DNA of 64,000 nucleotides from positions 62,001 through 126,000 of the forward strand of contig NZ_BCXE01000001.1 in the NCBI RefSeq assembly GCF_001894945.1. The letters run 5' to 3'. Source of the stretch: Rhodococcus ruber NBRC 15591. Lineage in GTDB: Bacteria; Actinomycetota; Actinomycetes; Mycobacteriales; Mycobacteriaceae. The translations under genes were made by a program, and so were the position numbers. The notes under the pieces are model-generated. The model ran no database searches. It was not told the DNA's origin and saw only the letters and a program-made list of their open reading frames with translations. Below are positions 17,353-26,445 of the stretch, piece after piece (within the stretch, counting starts at the first letter, position 1; each line of letters begins with the position of its first letter).

Positions 17353-17383
17353 CGAACGCCCCGGCACGGAGCCGGGGCGTTCG
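17353..17383. terminator. 13-bp GC hairpin
   Basis: CGAACGCCCCGGC and its complement are separated by five bases. No T-run follows on either strand. It sits between the orphan 47-residue peptide gene and the DJ-1 gene, where it could end transcription of the peptide gene. Confidence 0.4.
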
Positions 17384-17548
17384 CGTGGCCGGGTCTTCCC
17401 CTCCGGCCGTGGTCCACTGTACGCGACCGGGCGGCGGTCCGGCCGCACGGGTCATCCGTTGCGAGGGCGGCGCCGGGATCGTCTGGCGGGCACGTCATCC
17501 CGCAGTCCGAAACCGATTTCCCGCAGTACGGAACGACGCGGACGGCGA

Positions 17549-17692
17549 TCAGGCCCGGGCGGAGAAGATGGCGTTGTAGTCGTAGGGGCCGCTCGGCGGC
17601 TGCGAGGTCGCGACGGGCTCGGTGCTGCCCTCGTCGCCGGGAGTGGTGGGCTCGACGAAGAGCGGCGTCTGGAACTCGGTTTCGTTGTGCAT
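17549..17692 (-). CDS. Orphan small peptide (47 aa)
   Basis: The complement-strand ATG frame has a good ribosome site (GAAAGGACATC before ATG). It encodes a 47-residue acidic, Pro/Thr-rich peptide that begins MHNETEFQTPLFVEP and ends GPYDYNAIFSARA. It has no cysteine, no hydrophobic span and no signal. The strong start and the distinct aromatic C-terminal block suggest a real product, possibly a peptide ligand, toxin component or modified peptide precursor. No modifying enzyme or transporter lies beside it, so no class is assigned. Confidence 0.5.
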   Translation of the reverse strand: MHNETEFQTPLFVEPTTPGDEGSTEPVATSQPPSGPYDYNAIFSARA

Positions 17693-18049
17693 GATGTCCT
17701 TTCGGGCCGGCGAGCCGTGTCGGGCGGCGTAGCTGTGGTACCCCGACGCTGCCGCCGCTACACCCGCACCCGGTATGCGGGTACGGCAGTTCCGGGGCAG
17801 GGCTCGGTGGGTGGTGCTCGACCGAAATCACGCTGTACTCGCCCGACCGGAAGCGATCGACCGAGACGTGTCGTCGATGCCCTCACCCTACACGCCGCTG
17901 GATGGCCGATGCGTTACGCGCACGGAACCGGTGCGTGACGTGTCGCGGGGTGCGGCGCGGCGAGGTGGGGCAAAGTCTTGTTCGTCCTGTTCGGTCGCGT
18001 CTACGGTGAGTTCGGACCGCGTGTACGACACTCCGAATCGGAGGCCGCT
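17693..18049. other. Non-coding divergent region
   Basis: I see no convincing gene in these 357 bases. They hold a 7-bp hairpin (ACCCGCA / TGCGGGT at 17762-17782) and presumably the promoters of the 47-residue peptide and the DUF4389 gene. Confidence 0.55.
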
Positions 18050-19546
18050 ATGAAGGCCGGCAACATCGTCATGTTCGTGGTGGGTGTTCTGCTGTCGATG
18101 CTCGGACTGGCCCTGCTCGCCGCCGCCGGCGTGCTCGGCTGGGGGTACTTCGTCCAGCGCGACGACGGCTGGTTCACCGCTCCGACCGAGCGTTTCCGCA
18201 CCGACTCGAGCGCCCTCGTCTCCGAACGCATCGACCTGGTCTTCGACGACACGCCCACCGGTTTCGGCGCCGAGGACTTCGGCCGGCTCAGATTGCGTGC
18301 GGCATCGGAGGATCCCGGACAGCCGGTGTTCGTCGGCATCGGCCCGCAGCGGGAGGTCGACGCCTTCCTGTCCGGGGTCGCACACGCCGAACTCACCGAC
18401 GTCCGGTTCGAGCCGTTCCGCGCCGAGTACCGCGAGATCCCCGGCGACGACCCCGCCCAGGTTCCCGGTGACGAGGACTTCTGGGCCGCGTCGGCTGCCG
18501 GACCCGGGACACAGGAATTGCGCTGGGACTTCCAGGAAGGGGTGTGGTCGATCGTCGTGATGAACGCCGACGCCACCCCGGGCGTCGTCGTGGACCTGCA
18601 GGCGGGCGCCCAGTTCCCGTTCCTGGGACCCCTCGCGCTGTGGCTGCTCGTCAGTGCTCTCGTCCTGCTCGTGATCGGGGTTCCGCTGCTCGTCCTCGGC
18701 GCGGTGGGGCTCGGCCGGCACGGTCCGCCCTCGGCGCACGCTCCGCCGCCGGCCGCCGTCGCCCCGGGCACCTACCCGGTGATGTTGCGCGGCGACCCGG
18801 ACTCGCCGTCGCGCTGGCTGTGGCTCGTGAAGTGGCTCTTGGCGATCCCGCACTACATCGTGCTCTTCTTCCTCGCGATCGCGCACTTCGTCACGACCGT
18901 CGTCGCGGGCTTCGCGATCCTGTTCACCGGCCGCTACCCGCGGGCGCTGTTCGACTTCAACGTCGGCGTGATGCGGTGGTGGTGGCGGGTGGGGTTCTAC
19001 ACCTACTCGGCGCTGGGCACCGACCGGTATCCGCCCTTCAGCCTGCATCGCACGGACTACCCCGCCGACTTCGACGTCCCCTATCCGGAACGTCTCTCCC
19101 GGGGACTGGTGCTGGTCAAGTGGTGGCTGCTCGCCGTCCCGCACTACCTGATCCTCGCCGTGCTCGTCGGAGGCGGGGCCACCGCGACCTCAGGCGACTG
19201 GGACGACGCGGCGTGGACCTACTCGTGGTCCCTGCTCGGCATTCTCGTGCTCGTCGCGGCGATCGCCCTGCTGTTCACCGCCCGCTACCCGAGCGGGGTG
19301 TTCGATCTCGTCGTGGGCATCAACCGCTGGCGTTTCCGGGTGTGGGCCTACGCGGCGCTGCTGCGCGACGAGTACCCGCCGTTCCGGCTCGACCAGGGCC
19401 CCCGGGAACTGCACGAGTACGCGCCGCTGGCCGGGCCGCGCGACGACCTCTCACCGGAACCCGGTCGAACGCAGATTCCGCTGTCGAAGGAGCAGTACGG
19501 CAACGCGACCTCCGGGGAGCAGGCACGGCCGGGGGAGGGACGCTGA
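18050..19546 (+). CDS. DUF4389 domain membrane protein
   Basis: A 498-residue membrane protein: an N-terminal span (about 6-33), an extracytoplasmic domain (about 35-190) and a second span (LALWLLVSALVLLVIGVPLL). Two repeats of the DUF4389 module follow, each with WLVKWLLAIPHY or VKWWLLAVPHY, a long hydrophobic hairpin, FTGRYPRALFDFNVG or FTARYPSGVFDLVVG, an arginine/tryptophan segment and a (D)RYPPF or DEYPPF end. The function is unknown. The ATG at 18050 has CGGAGG six bases upstream. The tail ends in a polar stretch. A hairpin terminator follows. No operon partners. Confidence 0.85.
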   Translation: MKAGNIVMFVVGVLLSMLGLALLAAAGVLGWGYFVQRDDGWFTAPTERFRTDSSALVSERIDLVFDDTPTGFGAEDFGRLRLRAASEDPGQPVFVGIGPQREVDAFLSGVAHAELTDVRFEPFRAEYREIPGDDPAQVPGDEDFWAASAAGPGTQELRWDFQEGVWSIVVMNADATPGVVVDLQAGAQFPFLGPLALWLLVSALVLLVIGVPLLVLGAVGLGRHGPPSAHAPPPAAVAPGTYPVMLRGDPDSPSRWLWLVKWLLAIPHYIVLFFLAIAHFVTTVVAGFAILFTGRYPRALFDFNVGVMRWWWRVGFYTYSALGTDRYPPFSLHRTDYPADFDVPYPERLSRGLVLVKWWLLAVPHYLILAVLVGGGATATSGDWDDAAWTYSWSLLGILVLVAAIALLFTARYPSGVFDLVVGINRWRFRVWAYAALLRDEYPPFRLDQGPRELHEYAPLAGPRDDLSPEPGRTQIPLSKEQYGNATSGEQARPGEGR

Positions 19547-19563
19547 CGGCCCCGGAAACGAGC

Positions 19564-19596
19564 CGTGGCCCCGTCGACGGGGTCGACGGGGCCACG
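19564..19596. terminator. Bidirectional hairpin terminator (15-bp stem)
   Basis: CGTGGCCCCGTCGAC and its perfect complement with a three-base loop lie between the convergent DUF4389 and CsbD genes. It can serve both. Confidence 0.75.
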
Positions 19597-19618
19597 CGCG
19601 TGCTTGCGCGCCGCGGCG

Positions 19619-19816
19619 CTACTTCTTGAACGAGTCCTTGACCTTGCCGGCGGCATCGGAGATCTTGTCGCCCGCCTGCTTCAGACCGCTCGACGCCTGG
19701 TCGCCCCGGCCCTCGGCCTCGAGGTCGCGGTCGCCGGTCGCGCGGCCGGCGCCTTCCTTGGCCTGACCGGTGACGTCCTCGGCCTTGTGCTTGGCCTTGT
19801 CGATGAAATCAGCCAC
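19619..19816 (-). CDS. CsbD family stress protein
   Basis: A 65-residue, highly charged, probably poorly structured protein (VADFIDKAKHKAEDVTGQAK, GRATGDRDLEAEGRGDQ, GDKISDAAGKVKDSFKK). This is the CsbD-like family, induced by general stress in many bacteria. The GTG start has GAAGGAGG nine bases upstream. It is divergent from a 63-residue gene. Confidence 0.9.
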   Translation of the reverse strand: MADFIDKAKHKAEDVTGQAKEGAGRATGDRDLEAEGRGDQASSGLKQAGDKISDAAGKVKDSFKK

Positions 19817-19926
19817 TTCATCCTCCTTCGTCCGTGGTCACTTCCATCCCCGGATACCCCGGCCCCGGCCATGCCAATCCTGGGGGCTCGGGTTTGAGTG
19901 CCGGATCGCCGGGGAAAGCCCCCGGC

Positions 19927-20118
19927 ATGGCTACATACCGAGTGATCGACCCCAAGGGCGAAGTGGTGGCGACCAAGGACATCGAGAGCGCGGACGACGC
20001 GCACGCCTGGTTCGTGGACTCCAAGGCCGACAACAGCGAACTGGGCTGGCGTATGGAGGTCAGGGTCGAGGGCGACGACGACTGGCGGTTCTTCGACGAC
20101 TCCGAAGGAACCACGTAG
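19927..20118 (+). CDS. Small conserved hypothetical protein (63 aa)
   Basis: A 63-residue acidic protein beginning MATYRVIDPKGEVVATKDIE, then a helix (SADDAHAWFVDSKA) and strands (WRMEVRVEGDDDWRFFDD). The strand-helix-strand shape resembles small DUF2188-type proteins. The ATG at 19927 was chosen because GGGGAAAG precedes it; an upstream in-frame extension is proline/glycine-rich and unlikely. Divergent from csbD, convergent with corA. Confidence 0.65.
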   Translation: MATYRVIDPKGEVVATKDIESADDAHAWFVDSKADNSELGWRMEVRVEGDDDWRFFDDSEGTT

Positions 20119-20149
20119 CCGAGCAGACACGTGCCGTACCCGGCGTCCG

Positions 20150-21166
20150 TCACAACCAGTTGCGTTGCTTGAACACGATGTAGAGGGTTCCCGCGGACGC
20201 GGCGATGACCGCGGTGCTCGACAGCACCCCGCTCCACTGCCCGAAGCCGGGGTACGGCACGTTCTGTCCGTACCACCCTGTCACCGCGGTGGGCACGGCG
20301 ATGATCGCGGCCCACCCCGTGAGCTTCTTCATCACGGTGTTCAGACGCGCGTCCTGCAGCGACAGGTTGGTTTCGAAGACGGTGGTGATCATGTCGCGCA
20401 GGGATTCGGTCCATTCCGTCGCGCGGATGACGTGGTCGTACAGGTCGCTGTACCAGCCGTCGAGTTCGACGGAGTTGCCCCGCTCGGCCCGGTGCCGCAT
20501 CACCGCGGCGACCACCTCACGCATCGGCAGGACGACACGGCGCAACTGGACGAGTTCCTTGCGTACCCGGTAGGTGTGACGCTGGAGCGCGCGAATGTGC
20601 GCGCGCTCGTCGAACAACCGGTCCTCCAGTTCCTCGATCGCGTCGTCGAGCCCCTGAATGGTCTCGAACTGGCCGTCGACGACGACGTCGAGCAGCCCGT
20701 GCAGCAGCGCGGCGGTGCCGTGCCGGAGCAGATCGGCGTTGTCGTCCCACCGCCGCACCACCTCGTCGACGTCCAGGCCGGTGCCCCGGTGCACCGTGAC
20801 CAGGCCGCGGGGGACCACGAACACCGAGACCCGCGTGGTCCTGAGCCGGGACCCGAGCGTGTCGGCCGGCTCACTCCCGTCCGCCAGCGACGTGGCGTAG
20901 ACGGTGAGGAAGGTGTGAGTGGAGTAACGGGTGACCTTCGTGCGTTCCCCGTGCGCCACCACGTCCTCGACGGCGTGCGGATCGAACGCCAGCTCCTCCG
21001 CGATGTCGGTCAGTTCGCGGTGCGTCGGATCGTGCAGGTCCACCCACACCAGGGCGGTCTCGTCCTGGAGGTACTCGGAGACGTCCGCCAGCGGGTAGTT
21101 CTCGGCGACGAGCCGTCCGTCGCGCCAGAGCCTGGTGCGGATGTGGTCGGGGACGGCAGCGGTCAC
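20150..21166 (-). CDS. corA: CorA-like magnesium/divalent cation transporter
   Basis: A 338-residue protein of the 2-TM-GxN family: a large cytosolic N-terminal domain, a long coiled helix (IQGLDDAIEELEDRLFDERA) and two C-terminal membrane spans. The selectivity loop after TM1 reads WYGQNVPYPGF, so the usual GMN is GQN. CorA channels conduct Mg2+ (Ni2+, Co2+); a Met to Gln change in the loop could alter ion preference. The C-terminal FKQRNWL is basic, as usual. The GTG start at 21166 gives the normal family length. The PknK-like gene lies just upstream on the same strand, separated by 44 bases. Confidence 0.88.
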   Translation of the reverse strand: MTAAVPDHIRTRLWRDGRLVAENYPLADVSEYLQDETALVWVDLHDPTHRELTDIAEELAFDPHAVEDVVAHGERTKVTRYSTHTFLTVYATSLADGSEPADTLGSRLRTTRVSVFVVPRGLVTVHRGTGLDVDEVVRRWDDNADLLRHGTAALLHGLLDVVVDGQFETIQGLDDAIEELEDRLFDERAHIRALQRHTYRVRKELVQLRRVVLPMREVVAAVMRHRAERGNSVELDGWYSDLYDHVIRATEWTESLRDMITTVFETNLSLQDARLNTVMKKLTGWAAIIAVPTAVTGWYGQNVPYPGFGQWSGVLSSTAVIAASAGTLYIVFKQRNWL

Positions 21167-21210
21167 GCTCGCAGTCTGCCCTACCCCGGGGTGTTCGGGG
21201 CGGCCCGGGT

Positions 21211-24200
21211 TCACAGCGCGATGCTCGCGCCGCCGGCCTCCGCCAGCCGCACCATCTCGTCGAGGAAGGCCTCGTCCACCGCCGGCCAGTCCGGGGGCCA
21301 CAACAGGGTGCGCAGCCGATCGCGCAGCAGTGGCAGGAGCGGCACCACGTGGGCTCCCCCGTCGACGAGGTAACGGAGCATGCCCAGGCGCCCGCACGTC
21401 GCCACGGCGGGGGCCAGCACGTGCTGGGCCTCCTCGATCCGTCCGGCGGCGTGCAGGCACGCCACCAGCAGCCGCACCGCCTGCAGTTCGGCGCGATGCC
21501 GACCGCGTCCGGAGACGCGACGGTGCCACAGCCGGGCCCACTCGCATGCCTCGGCGGCGTCCTCGGGCCTGCCGCTGCCGTAGAGCAGCCGGATGGCGGT
21601 GGCGTCCTCCACCTGAGCGGTGATCTCCGTGATGCCGTCGGGGTCGGGGGCATCGGACGCCGGCATCCGTCGCGGGGCGGGCTGCGGTCCCGGCAGGCCG
21701 AGCCGCACGCGCTCGTTGACCACCCGGGCACGCAGTCGCGGCAACCGGTAGTCGTCGGCGGCCCGCGCTCCCTCGTCGAGCAGTGCCGCCGCGGCGGCGC
21801 GGTCACCGCGCAGCGCCTTGAGCCGCGCGGCCGTGACGAACCGGGCGATCATGAAGTCGGGTACGCCGCCTTCGGTTCCGAGCTCGTGACTTTCGTCGAG
21901 CAGAGCCTCGGCCTCGGTGATCCGGCCCTGTTCGTAGAGCAGCTCCCCGAGCATGGCGGCGGCCAGCCGCGCGGCGTGGGTGTGGATGCCGCCCACCTTG
22001 CGCGCGGTCCGCAGTCCCGCACGGAAATGTCTCTCGGCCACGGCGACGTTGAGCTGCTCGTTGGCCGCGATCCCGAGCAGACATTGCCCGTACACGCGGC
22101 TGAAGGGGCCGTTGGCGGCGCGGTGGTACGGCTCGGCCCACCGCTGCCGCTGCCGGGCGGACTCGAAGTCGAATCGGTAGATGTCCACGAAGGTCGCCAC
22201 ATTCGCCGCGACGGACACCACCCACGGCCGGAACGCGTCCGGATCGTCCAGGCACGGCGCAACCCTGTCCGCCACGTCGGCGATGCGGTCGGTGGAGACT
22301 GCGACGACACCCTCGACGACGTCGGCCTCGACCTGCAGGACGGCGATGTCCTCCGCCGCCGCGTTGCAGCAGCTGAAACATCCCCGCGCCGCCGCGAGTG
22401 CGGTGCGGGTCTGGTCGGCCCGTTGCAGCAACGCGTTCGCCCACGCCACCGTCATCTGCAGCCGCGGGTGTCCGGCCACCACGCGGGGCGGTAGCTTGGC
22501 GACCAGCGCCAGCAGAGTCGTCATGTGGGAGTGCTCGATCAGGAACATCCCGTCGGCGGCGATGATGTCGACGGCGAGTTCCTGGTCGTCGGCGCTGAGG
22601 GCGTGGTCCACGGCCTCGCGCAGCATGTGCTGGTGTGCGAACCACTGCGCGGCGGCACGATGGAGCGGCTCCACGCGTTCGGGATGATCACGCTCGAGCC
22701 GGCGGCGCAGGAAATCCCCGAACAGCCGGTGGTAGCGGAACCAGCTGCCCTCGTCGTCGACCCGGCGCAGGAACAGATCCCGGGCCTCGATCTGCTCGAG
22801 CATCGCCTGTCCGTGCGGGTCGCCGGTGAGCGCGGTGGCGAGGCTGCCGGTGATCTCCTCGGTGACGGACGTCGCGAGCAGGAACTCGTACACCTCCGGC
22901 TCGAGGGTGTCGAGCACGTTGTCCGCGAGGAACTCGCCGATGGCGTGGTGGCGGCCCGAGAGGTTCTCGATCAGATCGGTCGGATCCTCGCTGTCGCGCA
23001 GGGACAAGGACACCAGTTGCAGCGCGGCGACCCAGCCGTCGGTGACATCGGTCAGGCCCCGGATGTCTTCGGGACCGAGGTCGAGGCCGCTCACGTCGCG
23101 CAGGAAGCCCTCGGCTTCCTCGGCGTCGAACCGCAGAGCGTCCGAGTCGATCTCGACGAGTTCGTCGAGCACCCGCATCCGGCTGAGCGGCAGCCCGGCC
23201 CGGCTCCGGCTGGTCACCACGATCTGCAGGTGATGACATCCTCGGTCGAGGAGGAAGTCCAGTGCCGCGACGGTGCCCGGTGCGGTGACGAGGTGCCAGT
23301 CCTCGATCACCAAGGCCATCGGGGTCTGCTCGCGATGGATCTCGTCGATGAGGGTGGACAGGACGTACCGTTCGGCGTCGTCGCCGTGGGCCTCGAGCAC
23401 CTGCCGCAGCTGGCGGGCGAACTGCGGACGCACCTGCCGGAACGCCTCGATCAGATGAGTGAGGAACCACACCACGTCGTTGTCGTCCCGGTCGACCGCG
23501 AGCCAGGCCACCGCGACGCCCTCGGCGGTGAGGACCTCCCGCCACTGAGCGGCCAGCGTCGACTTCCCGAACCCGGTCGGGGCGTGGATCGCGACGAGCC
23601 GGCGACGCCGGGCGCGGCGCAGCCGGTCGATGAGGTGGATGCGCTGGACCAGCGGTCGGCTGGCGGCGTGCGGCCGGAACCGGGTCACCGGCACCGGCGG
23701 CGTGGTGATCGCGGTGGGCGTGAGGTGGGGTCCGGTGGTGTGCGTGGTTCCCGGGACGGGCAGCGGTCCGAGTCCGTCCGGGTCCACGGGCAGTGCCATC
23801 TCGTCCACGTCGCAGCCGCCGCGGTCCTGTGCCCGCTGCAGCAACTCGCCGAACTCCGCGGCGGACTGCGGACGGGCCTCCGGATCGGTGGCCATGCCGC
23901 GTTCCAGGGCGGAGCACACCTCCTCGGGGACGCCGGTGCCCCGCAGATCCGGGACCGGTTCGGTGGTGATCCGCAGGAACTGCGTGACCACCTGCTCCCC
24001 GCGGCGCCGCTCGAACGCCGCATGCCCGGTCAGCGCGCAGAACAGGGTGGCGGCCAGACCGTAGACGTCGGCGGCCGGGGTCGGCGGCGACCCGGCCAGG
24101 ATCTCCGGCGCGGTGAAGGCGGGGGAGCCCGTGATCGCGCCGGACGAGGTGCGGAAGCCGTCCGCGATGCGGGCGATGCCGAAGTCGGTGAGCTGCGGTT

Positions 24201-24705
24201 CGCCGTACTGGGTGAGCAGGATGTTCGCGGGCTTGACGTCGCGGTGCAGCACGTCGGCCCGGTGCGCCGTCTCGAGCGCCCCGGCGAGCTTGACGCCGAT
24301 GCGCAGCACGTCCGGCCACGGCAGCGGCCCGTAGCGGCGGATGCGCGCCTCGAGCGAGTCGTGGGGGTGGTAGTGCATGACCAGGTAGGGCCGGCCACTG
24401 CCGGTGGTGCCGACCTGCAGGACGGTGACGATGTGCGGATGCCCGGAGAGCCTGCCCATCGCGCGCTGCTCGCGGAGGAATCGGTCGAGGTTGTCGGCGT
24501 CGAGCGGGGCGGTGAGCACCTTCACCGCGACGGTGCGCTCGAGCGCCGTCTCCCGGCACCGGTACACCACCCCGAAGCCACCACGGCCGATCTCGGTTGC
24601 GTCGGCGAACCCCGCGAGGCGCAGATCCTCGACGGTCTCGTCCTCCGCCGCGGCGACGTGGGAGACCGTGGCTCGCTGGGTGGCGAGGGGATCGTTCTCT
24701 GCCAT
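21211..24705 (-). CDS. pknK: PknK-like Ser/Thr kinase fused to a MalT-type ATPase-TPR regulator
   Basis: A 1164-residue soluble regulator. Kinase domain about 30-290: GRGGFG at 40-45, VAVKVL with the lysine at 62, HRDVKPAN at 154-161, DFG at 174-176, and an activation loop with several Ser/Thr (RTSSGAITGSPAFTAPE). A STAND/MalT-like NTPase follows with Walker A TGFGKST near 377-383, then a long helical-repeat region to the end. No C-terminal LuxR helix-turn-helix is visible. M. tuberculosis PknK (about 1110 residues) has the same order and phosphorylates regulators such as VirS. ATG 24705 has a GAGG-type site upstream. No target gene is recognisable next door. Confidence 0.9.
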   Translation of the reverse strand: MAENDPLATQRATVSHVAAAEDETVEDLRLAGFADATEIGRGGFGVVYRCRETALERTVAVKVLTAPLDADNLDRFLREQRAMGRLSGHPHIVTVLQVGTTGSGRPYLVMHYHPHDSLEARIRRYGPLPWPDVLRIGVKLAGALETAHRADVLHRDVKPANILLTQYGEPQLTDFGIARIADGFRTSSGAITGSPAFTAPEILAGSPPTPAADVYGLAATLFCALTGHAAFERRRGEQVVTQFLRITTEPVPDLRGTGVPEEVCSALERGMATDPEARPQSAAEFGELLQRAQDRGGCDVDEMALPVDPDGLGPLPVPGTTHTTGPHLTPTAITTPPVPVTRFRPHAASRPLVQRIHLIDRLRRARRRRLVAIHAPTGFGKSTLAAQWREVLTAEGVAVAWLAVDRDDNDVVWFLTHLIEAFRQVRPQFARQLRQVLEAHGDDAERYVLSTLIDEIHREQTPMALVIEDWHLVTAPGTVAALDFLLDRGCHHLQIVVTSRSRAGLPLSRMRVLDELVEIDSDALRFDAEEAEGFLRDVSGLDLGPEDIRGLTDVTDGWVAALQLVSLSLRDSEDPTDLIENLSGRHHAIGEFLADNVLDTLEPEVYEFLLATSVTEEITGSLATALTGDPHGQAMLEQIEARDLFLRRVDDEGSWFRYHRLFGDFLRRRLERDHPERVEPLHRAAAQWFAHQHMLREAVDHALSADDQELAVDIIAADGMFLIEHSHMTTLLALVAKLPPRVVAGHPRLQMTVAWANALLQRADQTRTALAAARGCFSCCNAAAEDIAVLQVEADVVEGVVAVSTDRIADVADRVAPCLDDPDAFRPWVVSVAANVATFVDIYRFDFESARQRQRWAEPYHRAANGPFSRVYGQCLLGIAANEQLNVAVAERHFRAGLRTARKVGGIHTHAARLAAAMLGELLYEQGRITEAEALLDESHELGTEGGVPDFMIARFVTAARLKALRGDRAAAAALLDEGARAADDYRLPRLRARVVNERVRLGLPGPQPAPRRMPASDAPDPDGITEITAQVEDATAIRLLYGSGRPEDAAEACEWARLWHRRVSGRGRHRAELQAVRLLVACLHAAGRIEEAQHVLAPAVATCGRLGMLRYLVDGGAHVVPLLPLLRDRLRTLLWPPDWPAVDEAFLDEMVRLAEAGGASIAL

Positions 24706-24866
24706 CGGGGCACTCACCTCATGTGGATTCCTCCAGGATAGTCCCGGGTGTGGCGGGCACGACACGGATGGATCGCCGGTTCTCCATTACCGTTGTCCGG
24801 CCGGGGCTCCCGGCAACGACGGCCGGATCTTCCGGGAAACGACACTGCGATCGGAATTGGGAAACG

Positions 24867-25226
24867 ATGAAGAAGACTCTCGCGGCGCTGTTCGGTACGG
24901 GTGCGGTGCTGCTCGCGGCGGCCTGCGGCTCGTCCGGTGACTCCGGCTCCGCAGCCGAGGGGACCACCGAGTCCACCACCGCCGCGCCGAGCACGAGCCA
25001 GGTCACCGGAAGCACGGGCATCGAGCTGGGCCAGAGCTACGACGAGATCTGCGGCGCCCTCGTGCCGTACTTCGACCAGCTCGAATCCTGGGGACAGGAC
25101 CGCACCCAGGCTGCTGCCTCCGTCGCCGACGCGCAGAAGTCGCTGCCGGCGTGGGCGGAGCTGAGCGAGGAGCAGCAGGCCGACACCCTGCGTGCCATCG
25201 AGAACGCCGGCAAGGGGCAGTGCTGA
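24867..25226 (+). CDS. Small secreted lipoprotein
   Basis: A 119-residue lipoprotein: MKKTLAALFGTGAVLLAAAC with lipobox LAAAC, a Ser/Thr-rich linker, then a compact helical domain (SYDEICGALVPYFDQLESW, SVADAQKSLPAWAELSEEQQ) with two further cysteines (CGAL and the C-terminal Cys) that may form a disulfide. No family recognised. Divergent from the pknK gene, from which it is separated by 161 bases. It overlaps the following methyltransferase gene by 7 bases. Confidence 0.75.
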   Translation: MKKTLAALFGTGAVLLAAACGSSGDSGSAAEGTTESTTAAPSTSQVTGSTGIELGQSYDEICGALVPYFDQLESWGQDRTQAAASVADAQKSLPAWAELSEEQQADTLRAIENAGKGQC

Positions 25227-26350
25227 CCGGCGACGAGCTGTTCGCCCGGTTGCGGCGCCTCCCCGACGTGGAGGCGCCCAACCTGGTCGCCGTCGACGCC
25301 GCCGACCGGTTGATTCTCGACGAGGCCGGTGCCGCGCTCGCGGCGGCGCCGGCCGGGACCGTCGCAGTGATCGACGACCACTACGGGGCCCTCACGCTCG
25401 GCGTCGCCGTGCGGCACTCCGCGTCGGGGATCCGGGTTCACCAGGACTCGGTGGTGGGGGAGCGGGCCCTGGCCGCGAACGCCGCCCGCGAAGGACTGAC
25501 CGATCGCTACACCACGCACGACCTCGGCAGCGACCTGCTCGCCGGTGCCCGGGTGGTGCTGCTGCAGTTGCCGAGGTCGCTCGCCGCGCTCACCGAGCTC
25601 GCCGAGGCCGTCGCCCGGTATGCCGATCCCGGTGTGACGGTGTTCGCCGGGGGCCGCGACAAGCACATCACGCCCGCGATGAACGAGGTACTGGCCCGGT
25701 GCTTCACGGAGGTACGCGCCTCCCGCGGCCGGCAGAAGTCGCGGGTGCTCACCGCCCGGGGCCCGATCGCGACCGAGCCGACCTACCCGGTGACCGGCAC
25801 GGTGCCCGAGGCCGGGCTGACCGTCGTCGCGCACGGGGCGGCGTTCGCCGGCCCCCGCCTGGACATCGGCACCCGGTTCCTGCTGGGCTTCGTGCCCCGG
25901 TTGCCGCGCGACGCGAGGACCGCCGTCGACCTCGGCTGCGGCACCGGCATCCTGGCCGTCGCCGCGGCCCGGCAGCTTCCCGGCCTGCGGGTGACCGCCA
26001 CCGACCAGTCGGCCGCGGCGGTCGCCTCGGCCGCCGCCACCGCCGCCGCGAACCACGTCGCCGACCGGGTCGACGTACTGCGCGACGACGTCGCCGGGAC
26101 GCTGCCGGACGCCTCAGTGGACGTGGTGCTGTGCAATCCGCCGTTCCACGTCGGCGCCGCCGTGCACACCGGTGCCGCCGTGAAGATGTTCGACGCGGCG
26201 GCCCGGCTGCTGCGTCCGGGCGGGGAACTGTGGACCGTCTACAACACCCACCTGAACTATCGGGGGATCCTGCAGCGGACGATCGGCCGCACGGAAGTTG
26301 CCGGACGCAACCGTAAGTTCACCGTGACCAGGTCCGTGCGCACCCGGTAG
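25220..26350 (+). CDS. RlmG/RsmC-type rRNA guanine-N2 methyltransferase
   Basis: A 376-residue protein in two halves. The N-terminal half is a degenerate methyltransferase-like domain. The C-terminal half has the SAM motif VDLGCGTGILAVAAA and the catalytic motif CNPPFH, followed by the GAAVHTGAAVKMF segment typical of RsmC/RlmG enzymes. These methylate a guanine N2 in 16S (G1207) or 23S (G1835) rRNA; the sequence does not tell which. The GTG at 25220 overlaps the lipoprotein stop and has AAGGGG upstream. Confidence 0.87.
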   Translation: MLTGDELFARLRRLPDVEAPNLVAVDAADRLILDEAGAALAAAPAGTVAVIDDHYGALTLGVAVRHSASGIRVHQDSVVGERALAANAAREGLTDRYTTHDLGSDLLAGARVVLLQLPRSLAALTELAEAVARYADPGVTVFAGGRDKHITPAMNEVLARCFTEVRASRGRQKSRVLTARGPIATEPTYPVTGTVPEAGLTVVAHGAAFAGPRLDIGTRFLLGFVPRLPRDARTAVDLGCGTGILAVAAARQLPGLRVTATDQSAAAVASAAATAAANHVADRVDVLRDDVAGTLPDASVDVVLCNPPFHVGAAVHTGAAVKMFDAAARLLRPGGELWTVYNTHLNYRGILQRTIGRTEVAGRNRKFTVTRSVRTR

Positions 26351-26445
26351 AGTCCGGTTTGTCCGTGCTCGGCTCGGGTCCGGGAACTCCCGGCGTCCGC
26401 GGATCGTTGAACGGACAGAACCGACCACCAGAAGGGATGTGCACG

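Noticed and set aside
17549-17692. The 47-residue peptide as a lasso peptide or lanthipeptide precursor
   Set aside because: No cysteine, no acidic residue at core position 7-9 after a glycine, and no cyclase, protease or transporter gene nearby.
17762-17782. Seven-bp hairpin as a terminator
   Set aside because: Short stem in a divergent promoter region with no gene ending there.
22525-24741. A plus-strand open frame of about 740 codons opposite the PknK-like gene
   Set aside because: The PknK frame has a full set of kinase and ATPase motifs; this one is a G+C-driven mirror with no recognisable domain.
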